Source: Haloarcula argentinensis DSM 12282 (GTDB taxonomy: Archaea; Halobacteriota; Halobacteria; Halobacteriales; Haloarculaceae). From it: 64,000 nt of DNA. The notes under the pieces are model-generated. The model ran no database searches and was not told where the DNA came from. It was given only the letters and a program-made list of their open reading frames with translations. The position numbers and the translations under genes were made by a program. Where the stretch lies: the NCBI GenBank assembly GCA_000336895.1, contig AOLX01000017.1, positions 116,648 to 180,647 on the forward strand, in the 5' to 3' direction. Positions 35,814 through 45,717 of this stretch are shown in pieces; position 1 is the first letter of the stretch, and the number at the start of each line of letters is the position of its first letter.

Positions 35814-38800
35814 CTATGATTCCTGTCTGACGCCCCTGAACTCGAACCGTGCGCCGCCGTCGTCGCTCTCAGTCACGGACACCGACCAGTCATGTGCCGC
35901 CGCTATCTCCTTGACGATAGCGAGACCAAAGCCGGTGCCACCATCGGTAGTGGTGTAGCCGCTCTCAAATACGGTTTCGTGTTGTTCAGCCGGGATGCCG
36001 CCGCCATCATCGGCAACATAAAAGCCCGACTCACCGATATCGCCGACCTCGACAGTGACGGCCGAGCCACCGTGTGTCACGGCGTTGTTGATGAGATTCT
36101 CGAGGAGTTGGCGAACGCGGCTCTCGTCCGCGTAGATCGTGCTCTCGGCAGTGACTTCGAGGGTGGCATCAGACGTCTCGACGGCGTGCCAGCAGGACTG
36201 CACAGTCGATTCGAGGTCGAGCGGTTCCGTTTCGGATACCGTGTCCCCCTCACGTGCGAGCGTCAGCAGATCCTCGATGAGTTCCTTCATGCGGTCGATT
36301 GCACGGTAACAACGGTCGAACTGCTCGTCATTTCTGGTGTCTCTGGCGAGGGCGAGTGAGCCTTCGAGGACGCTAAGCGGGTTCCGGAGGTCGTGGCTAA
36401 CGATGCTCGCGAACTCTTCGAGCCGGTCGTTCTGCCGCTCCAGTTCTTCTCGGTACTCGATGCGGTCGGAGATATCCCGAGAGATAGCAACGAGTCTATC
36501 GATCTCTCCGTCAGCGAAGATCGGTGTCACCTGCGTCTCCCAGACACCAGTCGGGTGGAGGTCCCGCTCCTCGAACGTGATGGTTTCACCGGCCGAGACA
36601 CACCGGTCGTAGTGGTCGGCGATTCGACGACCGCTGTCCGGGCCAGCAGCTTCGACTGGGGTCTGACCAGTCAGTGACTCGGTGTCGAACCCGCTCTGTC
36701 GTTCGTATGCCTCGTTCGTCCGGACGTAGCGGAACGTCGGATGGTCTGCCGACCCCTCGATGTCGACGAGCGCGATGGCGTCGTTCGTGTTCTCGAACAC
36801 CGCCTCGTACTCGTCGGTGAGACGGGCCAACTCCCGCTCGCGCCGTTTCTGGTCGGTGATGTCGGTCGCAACGACACAGAGGGCATACGGCTCGCCATCC
36901 TCGTCGAGTATCGGCGTCTTCCGCGTCAGATGTGTCCGCTCCGTCCCATCGACGGGAATCACCGTCTCGACTTCGACGGTCTCTTTCTGTTCGAGGGCTC
37001 GCTGATCGTCGGCGTGGGTCTGCTCCGCGATGTGGTCCGGGAGAATATCGTAATCACTCGTCCCGACGACGGACTCGTCAGCGTCGATCCCGTAGAGGTC
37101 ACGGGCCGCGCTGTTGATGAAGAGAAAGCGGCTGTCAGTATCTTTCATCAGGATGTACGTCGGCGCTGTATCGAGAATGACCTGCAGTTTGCGGCTCGTG
37201 TCTTCGAGGGCCTGTTTCCGTTCTTTGTGGTCGGTCACGTCCTGATGGATCCCCACCGCACGGACCGGGTCGCCGTGCTCGTCGCGTTCGAACACCTTGC
37301 CGATGTCGCGGATCCAGCGGTAGTCGCCGGCGGCCGTCTTGAGCCGGTGGTCACATTCGTAGATCTCCGTCTCGCCATCGAAGTGGGCGTCCAGTGCTTC
37401 GTAGGTCCGATCGCGGTCGTCGGGGTGGATCAGTTCGTCCCAGGTGTCGACCGACGGGTCGAGTTCGTCGAGCGAGTAGCCGAGCATATCGGCCCAGCGC
37501 TCGTCGAAGGTGACTTCGTCCGTCTTGACGTTCCAGTCCCAGACGCCGAGTTCGGCACCCTCGAGCGCGAGTTCGTGGCGTTCCGTAAGCGTTCTGAGCT
37601 CCTGCTGTCGATCGAGTCTGGAAAGCGCCTCCTCGGTGTTGGCAGCGAGTGTCCGCATCAGTGAGATCGATGCGTCCTCGAACGCATCGGCATCGGTCGA
37701 TGCGGCGATCAGCACGCCGTGATCGCCCAGTGGGATCAGAATCTCGCTGCTGATGTCGGTATCGGGGTTGTAGCGGCCAGGATTCGTGGAAACATCGTCG
37801 AAGACGCGCTGTTCGCCGGATTCGAACACCTTCCAGACGAGGCTGTCACCCTCGCTAAACGTCGGGTGCTCGTCGATGATCGCCCGTGCCTGATTGGTCA
37901 CTGCAGTCGGTCTGAGAGCGTCGGCCGACTCGTCGGCGAGAAAGACAGCGCTGAGCGGCAATCCGAGCAGGTCGCGTGCGGTTTCGACGACCAGTTCGGC
38001 GACAGCCTCGCGTGACTCAGCGTGCATCAACTTCCGGGTCGTGTCGTGTAGCGCCTCGATACGCTGCTGTCGCTGCCGGCGCTCCGTTATCTCCTGAAAC
38101 TGCGAGAAGATCGCGACGGTCTCCCCGTCCTCTCGGATGATGCGGTTGTGCCACTCACAGACGATCTGCTCGCCATCGCCGGTTTCGATGTCGAGTACTG
38201 TGTAGTATCCCCCACTGCCTTCCTTCAGGGCCGTGATCGTCTCTTCGACCGCATCCAGCGCCGAGTCCGGGACGAGCGTCTCGAACTCCTTGCCGACGAG
38301 GTCCGCGTCCCCGCGCCGCAGAATCTCCTCGCCTTTCTCGTTGACCTGAGCCACCTCGAAGCTCTCGTCCCACTCGATGACGCCAAGCGGTGACTTATCG
38401 ATAAACAGCGAGAGCCGCTTCCGGCTCGCATCCAGTGCCCGCTGTGACCGGTACTGCTCGACCGCGTTGGCGATGCGGTTGGCCAGAATCGTGTACTGGT
38501 CAGTACCTTGCTGCTTCTGGAGGTAGTCCGTCACACCGGCCGAAATCGCCTCACTGGCCACTTCCTCAGAGCCTTTCCCAGTAAAGAGAATGAACGGGAG
38601 GTCTTCATCGACAGCCCGGACGGACTCCAGAAACTCGATGCCGTCTTGCTCGGGCATATCGAAATCGGAGACGACGCAGTCGATCGGTTCCTCACTGAGC
38701 CGAGTCAGTCCCTCGTCCGCCGACGTTGCCGAGACCACGTCGAACCGGTCGTCGGTACGACTGAGAAACGCTGCCGTCATCGACGCAAACTCGGGGTCGT

Positions 38801-38834
38801 CTTCGACGTGTAGGACACGCACGACATCGGCCAT
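35814..38834 (-). CDS. multi-sensor histidine kinase: receiver-PAS-GAF-PAS-PAS-PAS-HisKA-HATPase
   Basis: A 1006-residue cytoplasmic kinase. The receiver (about 5-120) keeps the phospho-acceptor Asp57 in DCVVSDFDMP. A PAS domain at about 140-255, a GAF domain at about 275-410, and three more PAS units (about 425-545, 555-670, 680-800; each ends in a short coiled linker such as DVTDHKERKQ) follow. The H-box FASIVSHDLRNPLS and HATPase boxes NLINNAVTHG, DDGGGIPAE and GFGLAIVKEI complete it. Haloarchaeal multi-PAS kinases sense redox or light-related signals; the input here is unknown. A TATA-like AATACTTATT lies upstream, so its own promoter is likely. Confidence 0.9.
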   Translation of the reverse strand: MADVVRVLHVEDDPEFASMTAAFLSRTDDRFDVVSATSADEGLTRLSEEPIDCVVSDFDMPEQDGIEFLESVRAVDEDLPFILFTGKGSEEVASEAISAGVTDYLQKQQGTDQYTILANRIANAVEQYRSQRALDASRKRLSLFIDKSPLGVIEWDESFEVAQVNEKGEEILRRGDADLVGKEFETLVPDSALDAVEETITALKEGSGGYYTVLDIETGDGEQIVCEWHNRIIREDGETVAIFSQFQEITERRQRQQRIEALHDTTRKLMHAESREAVAELVVETARDLLGLPLSAVFLADESADALRPTAVTNQARAIIDEHPTFSEGDSLVWKVFESGEQRVFDDVSTNPGRYNPDTDISSEILIPLGDHGVLIAASTDADAFEDASISLMRTLAANTEEALSRLDRQQELRTLTERHELALEGAELGVWDWNVKTDEVTFDERWADMLGYSLDELDPSVDTWDELIHPDDRDRTYEALDAHFDGETEIYECDHRLKTAAGDYRWIRDIGKVFERDEHGDPVRAVGIHQDVTDHKERKQALEDTSRKLQVILDTAPTYILMKDTDSRFLFINSAARDLYGIDADESVVGTSDYDILPDHIAEQTHADDQRALEQKETVEVETVIPVDGTERTHLTRKTPILDEDGEPYALCVVATDITDQKRRERELARLTDEYEAVFENTNDAIALVDIEGSADHPTFRYVRTNEAYERQSGFDTESLTGQTPVEAAGPDSGRRIADHYDRCVSAGETITFEERDLHPTGVWETQVTPIFADGEIDRLVAISRDISDRIEYREELERQNDRLEEFASIVSHDLRNPLSVLEGSLALARDTRNDEQFDRCYRAIDRMKELIEDLLTLAREGDTVSETEPLDLESTVQSCWHAVETSDATLEVTAESTIYADESRVRQLLENLINNAVTHGGSAVTVEVGDIGESGFYVADDGGGIPAEQHETVFESGYTTTDGGTGFGLAIVKEIAAAHDWSVSVTESDDGGARFEFRGVRQES

Positions 38835-38944
38835 GAAGTGTATGTGAACGTGTCCAACGAATAAGTATTTGTGCCCATCTGTTCGAGTGACAGGAATCAG
38901 TGCCGCCGCGGTGCCTGACCGAATCCCGAGAACGACCGATCGCG

Positions 38945-41900
38945 TTACTCAGCGCCCCACTCGCGCTGGGTCTTTGGCCGTTCGTCGATGGCCTGGACGG
39001 CGAGCGGCTGGTCGGCGGAGTTAATTGCTTCCAGCGCCGCCTCGGCGCTCTCGTGGGTCGAGAAGTACGTCACGGTCTCCTCGACGCAGGCTTCCAGCAC
39101 GTCGCGGTCGCGGGAGAGGACGAGGTCGACCTCGCCGCTCTGGATAGCGTCGATGATGGCGTCGGTGTCGTCGTAGTCATCGAAGTCCTGTACGTCGAAG
39201 TGCTCCTCGAAGCCGAGGATGGGCAGATCGACGATGGCCGTCCCCTCAAGCGGGATTGCCTTGCCGACGGCCATCTGGGCCTTCTGGTAGGCCTTGCCGA
39301 AGGAGCCGGCGGTCCCCATGACCTCGCCGGTGGATTTCATCTCGGGGCCAAGACGCGGGTCCGAACCAGGCAGGCGGTCGAACGGCAGGACGACCTCCTT
39401 GACAGAGACTTGCTCGGGAATCTGCTCCTGCACGTCGAGTTCCGAGAGCGTCGCGCCGGACATCACCTTGGCGGCGATCTTCGCGATCGGGACGCCGGCC
39501 GTCTTTGAGATGAAGGGGACAGTACGGGACGAGCGCGGATTCGCTTCGAGGACGAACACCTCGCCGTCACGAACGGCGAGCTGGACGTTCAGCAGACCGA
39601 CGGTGTCGAGCGCGTCGGCGATGTCCTCGACGACTTCGCGGATACGTGGCATCACGTCCTTGATCTCCTGAGAGCGTGGCGGAATCATACAGGCGGAGTC
39701 GCCCGAGTGGATGCCCGCCGTCTCGACGTGTTCCATCACACCGCCGATGAGGACGTCGTCCTCGTCGGCCACGGCGTCGACGTCTAGCTCGACGGCGTCG
39801 GCGAGGAACTCGTCGACCAGAATCGGCTTGTCTGGGCTGACACGGACGGCTTCCTCGATGTACGTTTCGAGGTCCTCGTCGTTGTACACCACGTCCATCG
39901 CGCGGCCGCCGAGCACGTAGCTCGGACGCACGAGGACGGGGTAGCCGATGTCGTGGGCGAGGTCGAGGGCCTCTTCCTTGGAGGTCGCAGAGCCACCCTC
40001 GGCCTGTGAGATTCCGAGTTCGTCCATCAGCTTGTTGAACCGGTCGCGGTCCTCAGCGAGGTCCATCGCGTCGACGGAGGTCCCCATGATCTCACAGTCG
40101 AGGTCGCGGCGTTCGAGTTCCTGCTCGAGCGGGTGGCCGATGTCGACGGAAGTCTGGCCGCCGAACTGGACCATCACACCGTCGGCGTCGGTTGCTTCGA
40201 TCACGTCGGCGACTTCCTCGGCGGTGACCGGTTCGAAGAACAGCCCGTCGGACGTGTCGTAGTCAGTCGACACCGTCTCGGGGTTGTTGTTGACGACGTG
40301 GGCGTCGATACCCAGTTCCTCCAGCGCGCGGACGGCGTGGACCGAACAGTAATCGAACTCTACGCCCTGCCCGATACGGATGGGGCCGCCGCCGACGACG
40401 ACGACGCTTTCGAGGTCCGGGTCGATCTGGAGCTCGTCGCGGTCGATACCCGACAGCGGGTCCCGCGTCGAGTAGTAGTACGGCGTCGTCGCCTCGAACT
40501 CGCCGGCACAGGTGTCGACGAGCTTGAAGTCGCGGTCTGTCGTGTCGGTCTCGACGTCCTCGATCTGCACACCGCTACCGTCGGTCGCTGCCTCGACTTC
40601 CGGCTCGTCGCCGCCGTCTCCATCGAGATCGGCCGGGAGCCAGGAGACGTGCGTGTCGTTGAACTCGCCGCCGGCCAGCGCCGTGATCTCCTGATCGGTG
40701 AAGCCGGCCTGTGCGGCAGTCTCGTAGTCGCCCTCGCGGGCGGCGTCGGCGGCGTCAGCGACCTCTTTGAACCGCTCGACGTACCACTCCTTGATATCGG
40801 TGATTTCGACGACTTCCTCGACGGTGTAGCCGCGGCAGAACGCCTCGAACATCGCGTACGGGCGGTCCGGCGTCGGCTTTTCGAGGTACTCCGTTTCGAG
40901 TTCCGCGTCGTCGATCTCGTTGAAGTCAGCGGCCGGGTTGTACTCCGAGGAGCGAAGTGCCTTCAGCAGGCTCTCGGGGAAGGTCCGGCCGATAGACATC
41001 GCCTCGCCGGTGGATTTCATCGCGGTCGAGAGCTCGAATTCCGTGTCGCGGAATTTGTCGATAGGCCAGCGCGGCACTTTCGTCACGACGTAGTCGATTG
41101 CCGGCTCGAAGGCAGCAGTCGTCTCGCCCGTGATTTCGTTGTCGATTTCGTGGAGGCGCTTGCCGAGCGCGACCTTCGCGGTGACACGGGCAATCGGGTA
41201 GCCGGTCGCCTTCGAGGCCAGCGCCGAGGAGCGGGAGACGCGGGGGTTGACCTCAACCACGCGGTACTCGCCGCCGGGCGTGCCGTCGTCGTGCCAGGCG
41301 AACTGGATGTTACAGCCGCCCTGAATGCCGAGGTCGCGAATGACCTTCAGCGCAGAGTCGCGCATCTCCTGATGGCCCTCGTCAGGAATGACTTGCGAGG
41401 GAGTGACGACGGTCGACTCCCCGGTGTGGATACCCATCGGGTCGATGTTCTCCATGTTGCAGATGATGATACAGGAGTCGTCGGCGTCGCGCATCACCTC
41501 GTATTCGAGTTCGACCCAGCCGGAGATGGACTCGGTGATGAGGACCTCGTTGTTGCGCGAGAGGCGCAGGCCCTTGCGGACGCGTTCGATGAGTTCGTCC
41601 ATCTCGTCGACGACGCCGGAGCCGGAGCCGCCCAGCGTGTACGTCGTGCGTGCGATGACGGGGAGCCCGCCGACCTCGTCGACGGCCGCTTCGACGCGGT
41701 CCACGAGCGACTCCTCGTCTAAGTCGGTGACCGACTCGCCCTCGTCGAGCGTGATAGTCGTCGAGCGCGGCACCGGTTCGCCGATGTCCTCCATCCGCTG
41801 TTTGAACAGGTCGCGGTCCTCAGTCGCGTAGATGGTGTCCAGTGGCGTGCCCATCACGTCCACGTCGTACTCGTCGAGGACGCCCTCCTCGGCGAGTTCA

Positions 41901-42196
41901 GCCGTGACGTTCAGGCCGGTCTGGCCGCCTAGGCCGGCGATGACGCCGTCAGGGTTTTCCTTCCGGATGATTTCAGAGATGGCTTCGGTGTTGATGGGTT
42001 CGAGATACACCTTGTCCGCCATCTCCGGGTCAGTCATAATCGTCGCCGGGTTCGAGTTCACGAGCACGACGCGGGCACCCTCTTCCTGAAGGGCGCGACA
42101 CGCCTGTGCGCCGGAGTAATCGAACTCGGCCGCCTGTCCGATTTTGATCGGGCCACTGCCGATGAGCAGGATTGTACGGTCCTCGTCCGCTGTCAT
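38945..42196 (-). CDS. carB: carbamoyl-phosphate synthase large chain
   Basis: A 1083-residue CarB that makes carbamoyl phosphate from bicarbonate, ammonia and two ATP. The two homologous ATP-grasp halves each begin with an ILLIGSGPIKIGQAAEFDYS-type motif (residues about 9 and 605). An acidic, halophile-type insertion (LDGDGGDEPEVEAATDG) lies just before the second half. The C-terminal MGS-like allosteric domain (about 945-1083) is present but ends in an acidic tail. carA is 4.3 kb away on the other strand, so the two chains must be matched by separate regulation. An ATG shortly after the start of transcription suggests a leaderless mRNA. Confidence 0.95.
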   Translation of the reverse strand: MTADEDRTILLIGSGPIKIGQAAEFDYSGAQACRALQEEGARVVLVNSNPATIMTDPEMADKVYLEPINTEAISEIIRKENPDGVIAGLGGQTGLNVTAELAEEGVLDEYDVDVMGTPLDTIYATEDRDLFKQRMEDIGEPVPRSTTITLDEGESVTDLDEESLVDRVEAAVDEVGGLPVIARTTYTLGGSGSGVVDEMDELIERVRKGLRLSRNNEVLITESISGWVELEYEVMRDADDSCIIICNMENIDPMGIHTGESTVVTPSQVIPDEGHQEMRDSALKVIRDLGIQGGCNIQFAWHDDGTPGGEYRVVEVNPRVSRSSALASKATGYPIARVTAKVALGKRLHEIDNEITGETTAAFEPAIDYVVTKVPRWPIDKFRDTEFELSTAMKSTGEAMSIGRTFPESLLKALRSSEYNPAADFNEIDDAELETEYLEKPTPDRPYAMFEAFCRGYTVEEVVEITDIKEWYVERFKEVADAADAAREGDYETAAQAGFTDQEITALAGGEFNDTHVSWLPADLDGDGGDEPEVEAATDGSGVQIEDVETDTTDRDFKLVDTCAGEFEATTPYYYSTRDPLSGIDRDELQIDPDLESVVVVGGGPIRIGQGVEFDYCSVHAVRALEELGIDAHVVNNNPETVSTDYDTSDGLFFEPVTAEEVADVIEATDADGVMVQFGGQTSVDIGHPLEQELERRDLDCEIMGTSVDAMDLAEDRDRFNKLMDELGISQAEGGSATSKEEALDLAHDIGYPVLVRPSYVLGGRAMDVVYNDEDLETYIEEAVRVSPDKPILVDEFLADAVELDVDAVADEDDVLIGGVMEHVETAGIHSGDSACMIPPRSQEIKDVMPRIREVVEDIADALDTVGLLNVQLAVRDGEVFVLEANPRSSRTVPFISKTAGVPIAKIAAKVMSGATLSELDVQEQIPEQVSVKEVVLPFDRLPGSDPRLGPEMKSTGEVMGTAGSFGKAYQKAQMAVGKAIPLEGTAIVDLPILGFEEHFDVQDFDDYDDTDAIIDAIQSGEVDLVLSRDRDVLEACVEETVTYFSTHESAEAALEAINSADQPLAVQAIDERPKTQREWGAE

Positions 42197-42352
42197 TGTA
42201 CGAGCGGAGTCTACACATCGTAATAAGCCCGGCGAAACAATGCGAAGCTCGAAGCCTAATTTCGAATATCGTAACGTATGAGTGTCACACGGTTGGCTAT
42301 CTCATAGAGGCAGCGTAAGGAAGAATTCCGGCGGCAACGGTGCTGAAAGCGG

Positions 42353-42583
42353 TCAGTTGTCGCGGTCGGGAACGCGGTATCGGTAGGGCTGACCCTGAAT
42401 GACTTCGACCTCGCCGGACTGGGCACGACGACCGAGGACTGTCGCAACACGGTGGGCGCTCCCGAACGCCTCGTCGTGTTCTTCGAGTAGGTCACAGATC
42501 TCGCGGGCCGTCAGTGTACCGTCGGCGTCGGCTTCTTCGAGAACTGTCAGGATGCGCTCGAACTCTCCCTCACGCATAGCCAT
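42353..42583 (-). CDS. small winged-helix protein
   Basis: A 76-residue basic-acidic protein of the winged-helix type. Helices around EFERILTVLEEAD and LTAREICDLLEEH and the wing GEVEVIQGQPYRYRVPD are visible. Two ATGs (42583, 42577) are possible starts. The family is common in haloarchaea but its target is unknown. It stands alone between carB and a lipoprotein gene and could be a local regulator. Confidence 0.7.
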   Translation of the reverse strand: MAMREGEFERILTVLEEADADGTLTAREICDLLEEHDEAFGSAHRVATVLGRRAQSGEVEVIQGQPYRYRVPDRDN

Positions 42584-42652
42584 ACACAGTTACAACACCG
42601 CTACCATCATATAACACCGTCAGACAACAGTCAGACGGCATATTTCGGGGAA

Positions 42653-43432
42653 TCAGCCGACGGCGGCGTGTCGCTGGCTGTCGGACAGTTCGGGGTCGCT
42701 GTCTGTCGCGTTCCCCCAGCGCTGTTGGACCCACGCCGGTCGAGAAACGGTTGTGTCGTCGATTGCGGAGTACCGTATTTCGTAGCTAACCGGAGCTTTT
42801 CTGGAACGGTCCCAGTACGAGACGGTGAGCGACTGGACGAGACCGTCCGGTCGGACAGTCGCCTGCACGCTGTAATTGTTGGCCGGTTTGAACGCCGACG
42901 GCGGCTCTGTCGCCGTGAGCGTCACGCGACAGGCGTCACAGGCGTCCCTCGGGCGCTCGACGCTGACGTTCGTCGCGAGGTAGGCTTCGATGAGTCGAGC
43001 GGGGTCGGGGTCGAGTACCCCGCTGACCGGGGTTGGCCGCCTCGTTGCGGTCCAGGCCCCCTCGGCTCGCTCGTCGTAGACATAGCGTCGGTTCCCATTG
43101 GTATACACCCGTTTGGTGTAGTTCTGGTCGACAATTTCAGTCCGAAACTGGTAGTGATGTCTGTCTTCGACGACGAGCGAGACGATCTGCGTCCCCCATT
43201 CCAGCGACAGCCGCATACCCAGCACGTACGAGCGGTTCCGCGTCGCACGCCGGTGGGCCGCTGCGAGTCGTCTAGCATCGACAGTGTCCCCGGTCACAGC
43301 GGGGGCGGCCCGGCCGTCCTGTGACTGTTCGGGGACCGGAACTGGCGTTACCGTCTGTCGCTCCGCTCCACCGAAGGCTCCACAGCCCGCAAAAAGTAAG
43401 AGCGCAAGCAGGACCGCGACGCGACCCGCCAT
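42653..43432 (-). CDS. secreted lipoprotein, DUF7537-like
   Basis: A 259-residue exported protein. The signal peptide ends in the lipobox LLLFAGCGAF with Cys17, so it is probably a membrane-anchored lipoprotein. The mature part has a LolA-like beta-rich region with YVLGMRLSLEWGTQIVSLVVEDRHHYQF, and RDACDACRVTLTAT, a possible disulphide pair. Function unknown; haloarchaeal relatives carry the DUF7537 label. Codon use is normal. Confidence 0.75.
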   Translation of the reverse strand: MAGRVAVLLALLLFAGCGAFGGAERQTVTPVPVPEQSQDGRAAPAVTGDTVDARRLAAAHRRATRNRSYVLGMRLSLEWGTQIVSLVVEDRHHYQFRTEIVDQNYTKRVYTNGNRRYVYDERAEGAWTATRRPTPVSGVLDPDPARLIEAYLATNVSVERPRDACDACRVTLTATEPPSAFKPANNYSVQATVRPDGLVQSLTVSYWDRSRKAPVSYEIRYSAIDDTTVSRPAWVQQRWGNATDSDPELSDSQRHAAVG

Positions 43433-43481
43433 GCGTGAGTATGCGAGCCCGCGCCACTAAGTACTCAGGACGCAGCAGGCC

Positions 43482-44015
43482 TCAGATCGCGGTGTCAGAT
43501 CTGCCGTCGAAGTCCCGCTCGTCGCGGTACTGCTCGACGAACGCATCGACATCGAACTGAAGCATCTGCTCCTCGAACTCCGCCATCACGTCGTCGTCCT
43601 CGGCGTGGCTGATCGCATGTTCCATCAGTTCCACGAGCAGTTCGACGACAACTTCGTGAAGGCGGCGGGAGTCGAAGTCGCTCACCCACGCAAGCGAGAA
43701 GCCGACCGACCCGTCCTCGCTGGTGTCGGCGGCGACGACCTTTTCGGGGAACTCCTCCATCACGACGCCCATCAAGTGAACAGTGGTGAACTCGTCGTAG
43801 TCGTCGTTGGTCTCGATAGTCGCGTGGAGTACCTCAGTGAGAAACTCCGGCACGAACCGTGCCAGCGGGTGCGGATCGAGCACGACGGCGTGTGTCTTCC
43901 CGCAGTCACACGCGAACTCCCGCATACCCAGATGGAGATCATGCGTGTCGACGAGTTCGCCACAGGCCAGTTCGAGTTCGGACTCGCGCCCGCCGGGCAC
44001 GCGCGGTTCAGCCAT
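43482..44015 (-). CDS. DUF5815 family protein
   Basis: A 177-residue acidic protein that starts MAEPRVPGG (start 44015; the frame opening to 44048 is not conserved). CGELVDTHDLHLGMREFACDCG holds three Cys that may bind metal. The helical stretch LHEVVVELLVELMEHAISHAED and the C-terminal FVEQYRDERDFD are typical of DUF5815, a haloarchaeal family of unknown function. No enzyme motif is evident. Confidence 0.85.
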   Translation of the reverse strand: MAEPRVPGGRESELELACGELVDTHDLHLGMREFACDCGKTHAVVLDPHPLARFVPEFLTEVLHATIETNDDYDEFTTVHLMGVVMEEFPEKVVAADTSEDGSVGFSLAWVSDFDSRRLHEVVVELLVELMEHAISHAEDDDVMAEFEEQMLQFDVDAFVEQYRDERDFDGRSDTAI

Positions 44016-44135
44016 TGCTTGTCGTTGTATGTTCGCGTGGTTAAACACCGCGGTCTCTGATCGCGGGTCAGACCTGCGAACGAAGGGCTATGGCTGGCGC
44101 GATGGTATCAGCAGGGGACAGTCGAAGCGCTATGT

Positions 44136-44984
44136 TCAGAACTGGGTCTGGTCTTGTCCGTCTCGCACCTGAATGTAGGCGTCCGTAATCACGGCGAGAC
44201 TGAACGTCTGCACTGGCGCGTTCAACACCATCGACGCGACCTGCAGAACCGACTGGGACGGCAGGTCAAACGAGCCGGGAAGGAACGCCGAGATGACGGA
44301 CGCCGTCGAGGGAATGCCCGGAATGATACCGAGAAGCGCCAGGATGAACAGCAGGACGATTATCTGTGCCGGAGCGTCCATGAAGCGTGCGACACAGTGT
44401 TTGATTGTCTGGACGTAGCCGCCGTCGAACAGGGCAATCGCCTGCAGCAGGTACACGAGTGCAAGGCCGACGACCAGAGAGGCGAGAACGCTACCGAGCG
44501 ACGCAGCGAGACTTAGCAACGCCTGTCCGTTGAGTTGGAAAAACGTCGAGCTCATCGAGATTGCGAACATCACGATTGCGATGCCGCCACCAAGGACAAC
44601 CGCCATCACGGCACGCTCCGACGCGTTGTCGCTCCTGATTTCGCTCTGGTCTGCGAACAGCCGGATACCCCAGAACTTGACGAGCTGTCCGAGTACGAGG
44701 AACACCAGCAGCAACACCACAGCGACTGGAGCCGCCAGATCAAGGCTGAACGGCCCAACGAAGTCCGCCATCGAGAACCCCGGGCTGCCCGCCCCAGCAG
44801 GGCCACCTGCGCCACTGGGGTTGCCCTGTGCCATCAACTCGTCGAACAGCACTTCCATTACCGACGAACTTGCGACGGTGTTTCCGAGGTTGTACAGGAG
44901 AAAAACACCCATGACCAGAAGGCCGTTTTCGCCGGTTATGTCGTCGATGCCGCGCCGTAACGCGTCGCCGATATGGAGGGCCAT
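44136..44984 (-). CDS. multi-pass membrane protein, unrecognised
   Basis: A 282-residue protein with about six hydrophobic helices and a Gly/Ala/Pro-rich loop (QGNPSGAGGPAGAGSPG) between helices 1 and 2. The N-terminal ALRRGIDDITGENGLLVMGVFLLYNLGN and the C-terminal AVITDAYIQVRDG resemble the layout of DUF4013-like haloarchaeal membrane proteins but no motif is shared that I can name. Function unknown. Start 44984 is chosen because the frame upstream to 45047 looks noncoding. Confidence 0.65.
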   Translation of the reverse strand: MALHIGDALRRGIDDITGENGLLVMGVFLLYNLGNTVASSSVMEVLFDELMAQGNPSGAGGPAGAGSPGFSMADFVGPFSLDLAAPVAVVLLLVFLVLGQLVKFWGIRLFADQSEIRSDNASERAVMAVVLGGGIAIVMFAISMSSTFFQLNGQALLSLAASLGSVLASLVVGLALVYLLQAIALFDGGYVQTIKHCVARFMDAPAQIIVLLFILALLGIIPGIPSTASVISAFLPGSFDLPSQSVLQVASMVLNAPVQTFSLAVITDAYIQVRDGQDQTQF

Positions 44985-45061
44985 ATCTTCAGTCGCTCTC
45001 CGGGAAAATATAAAACTAGTCGAAGCGTAGATTCCCCCCGCCGACAACGGGGTTGTGTCGC

Positions 45062-45478
45062 CTAGGGCCAGTCGTCGCGCGCCTCGTCCTCGTCAGTTGT
45101 CGCGTCCGGTGTCTCCGGTTCGCCAAGGTCCCAGTCAGCCGCCTCGGCGGCCTGCGTGACAGGGAGGTACTCCCAGCCCGCCGCCTCAGCGAGATCGGCG
45201 TCCTCGTCGTCAGCACCGACGAAGACGTGCCGGTCAGTGTCGAACTGCTCTTTGACGTTTTCGAGGCTCTCCTCGCGGCCGCGCGGCCCAGAGAAGAAGT
45301 CCTGTCTGATCCGGTGTTTCCGGGTGAAGTTGGTCACGACGTAGGTGGGCTGTTCGGAGATGACGCCGACGTATTCGGACCACTGGCGCGCGTCGTTGAA
45401 CACGCTGTCCGGGTAGGCCAGTTGCTTGAGGGCGTCGAGGTCGAACGCGAGTGTCATATCGCCGCTGCCGCCATCCAT
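45062..45478 (-). CDS. DUF7124-like conserved haloarchaeal protein
   Basis: A 138-residue soluble acidic protein; start may instead be MTLAFDLDA at 45457, where conservation begins. YPDSVFNDARQWSEYVGVI and TNFTRKHRIRQDFFSGPRGR are conserved blocks, and the C-terminus (TPDATTDEDEARDDWP) is acidic and probably unstructured. No catalytic motif is visible. Function unknown. Confidence 0.7.
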   Translation of the reverse strand: MDGGSGDMTLAFDLDALKQLAYPDSVFNDARQWSEYVGVISEQPTYVVTNFTRKHRIRQDFFSGPRGREESLENVKEQFDTDRHVFVGADDEDADLAEAAGWEYLPVTQAAEAADWDLGEPETPDATTDEDEARDDWP

Positions 45479-45717
45479 ACGCGCCTCTCCGCTTTAGGGC
45501 GAAAAAAGGGCGTCGTTCTCCCGCTGACAGTCACCGCTGGCGATACTGGTCTTGCTCGGCGAACCGGCGAAGCCGCCGCCGTCATCGCCTGTTTCGTCTG
45601 CCTCACTCTCACCCGACTGGCCACTACGACGGGAGAATCGGGCAAGGACGCAGGAAAGGGCGTCACGTATACGCGTCGCTGCGTCCGCAGCGCGTAAAAT
45701 ATCGGTGTCGGCTGGCC

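Noticed and set aside
40133..41722. 529-codon forward frame inside carB
   Set aside because: Antisense shadow of carB.
45454..45666. 70-codon reverse frame before the DUF7124-like gene
   Set aside because: Composition is low-complexity Ala/Arg/Ser/Thr, and it overlaps the other gene's start region.
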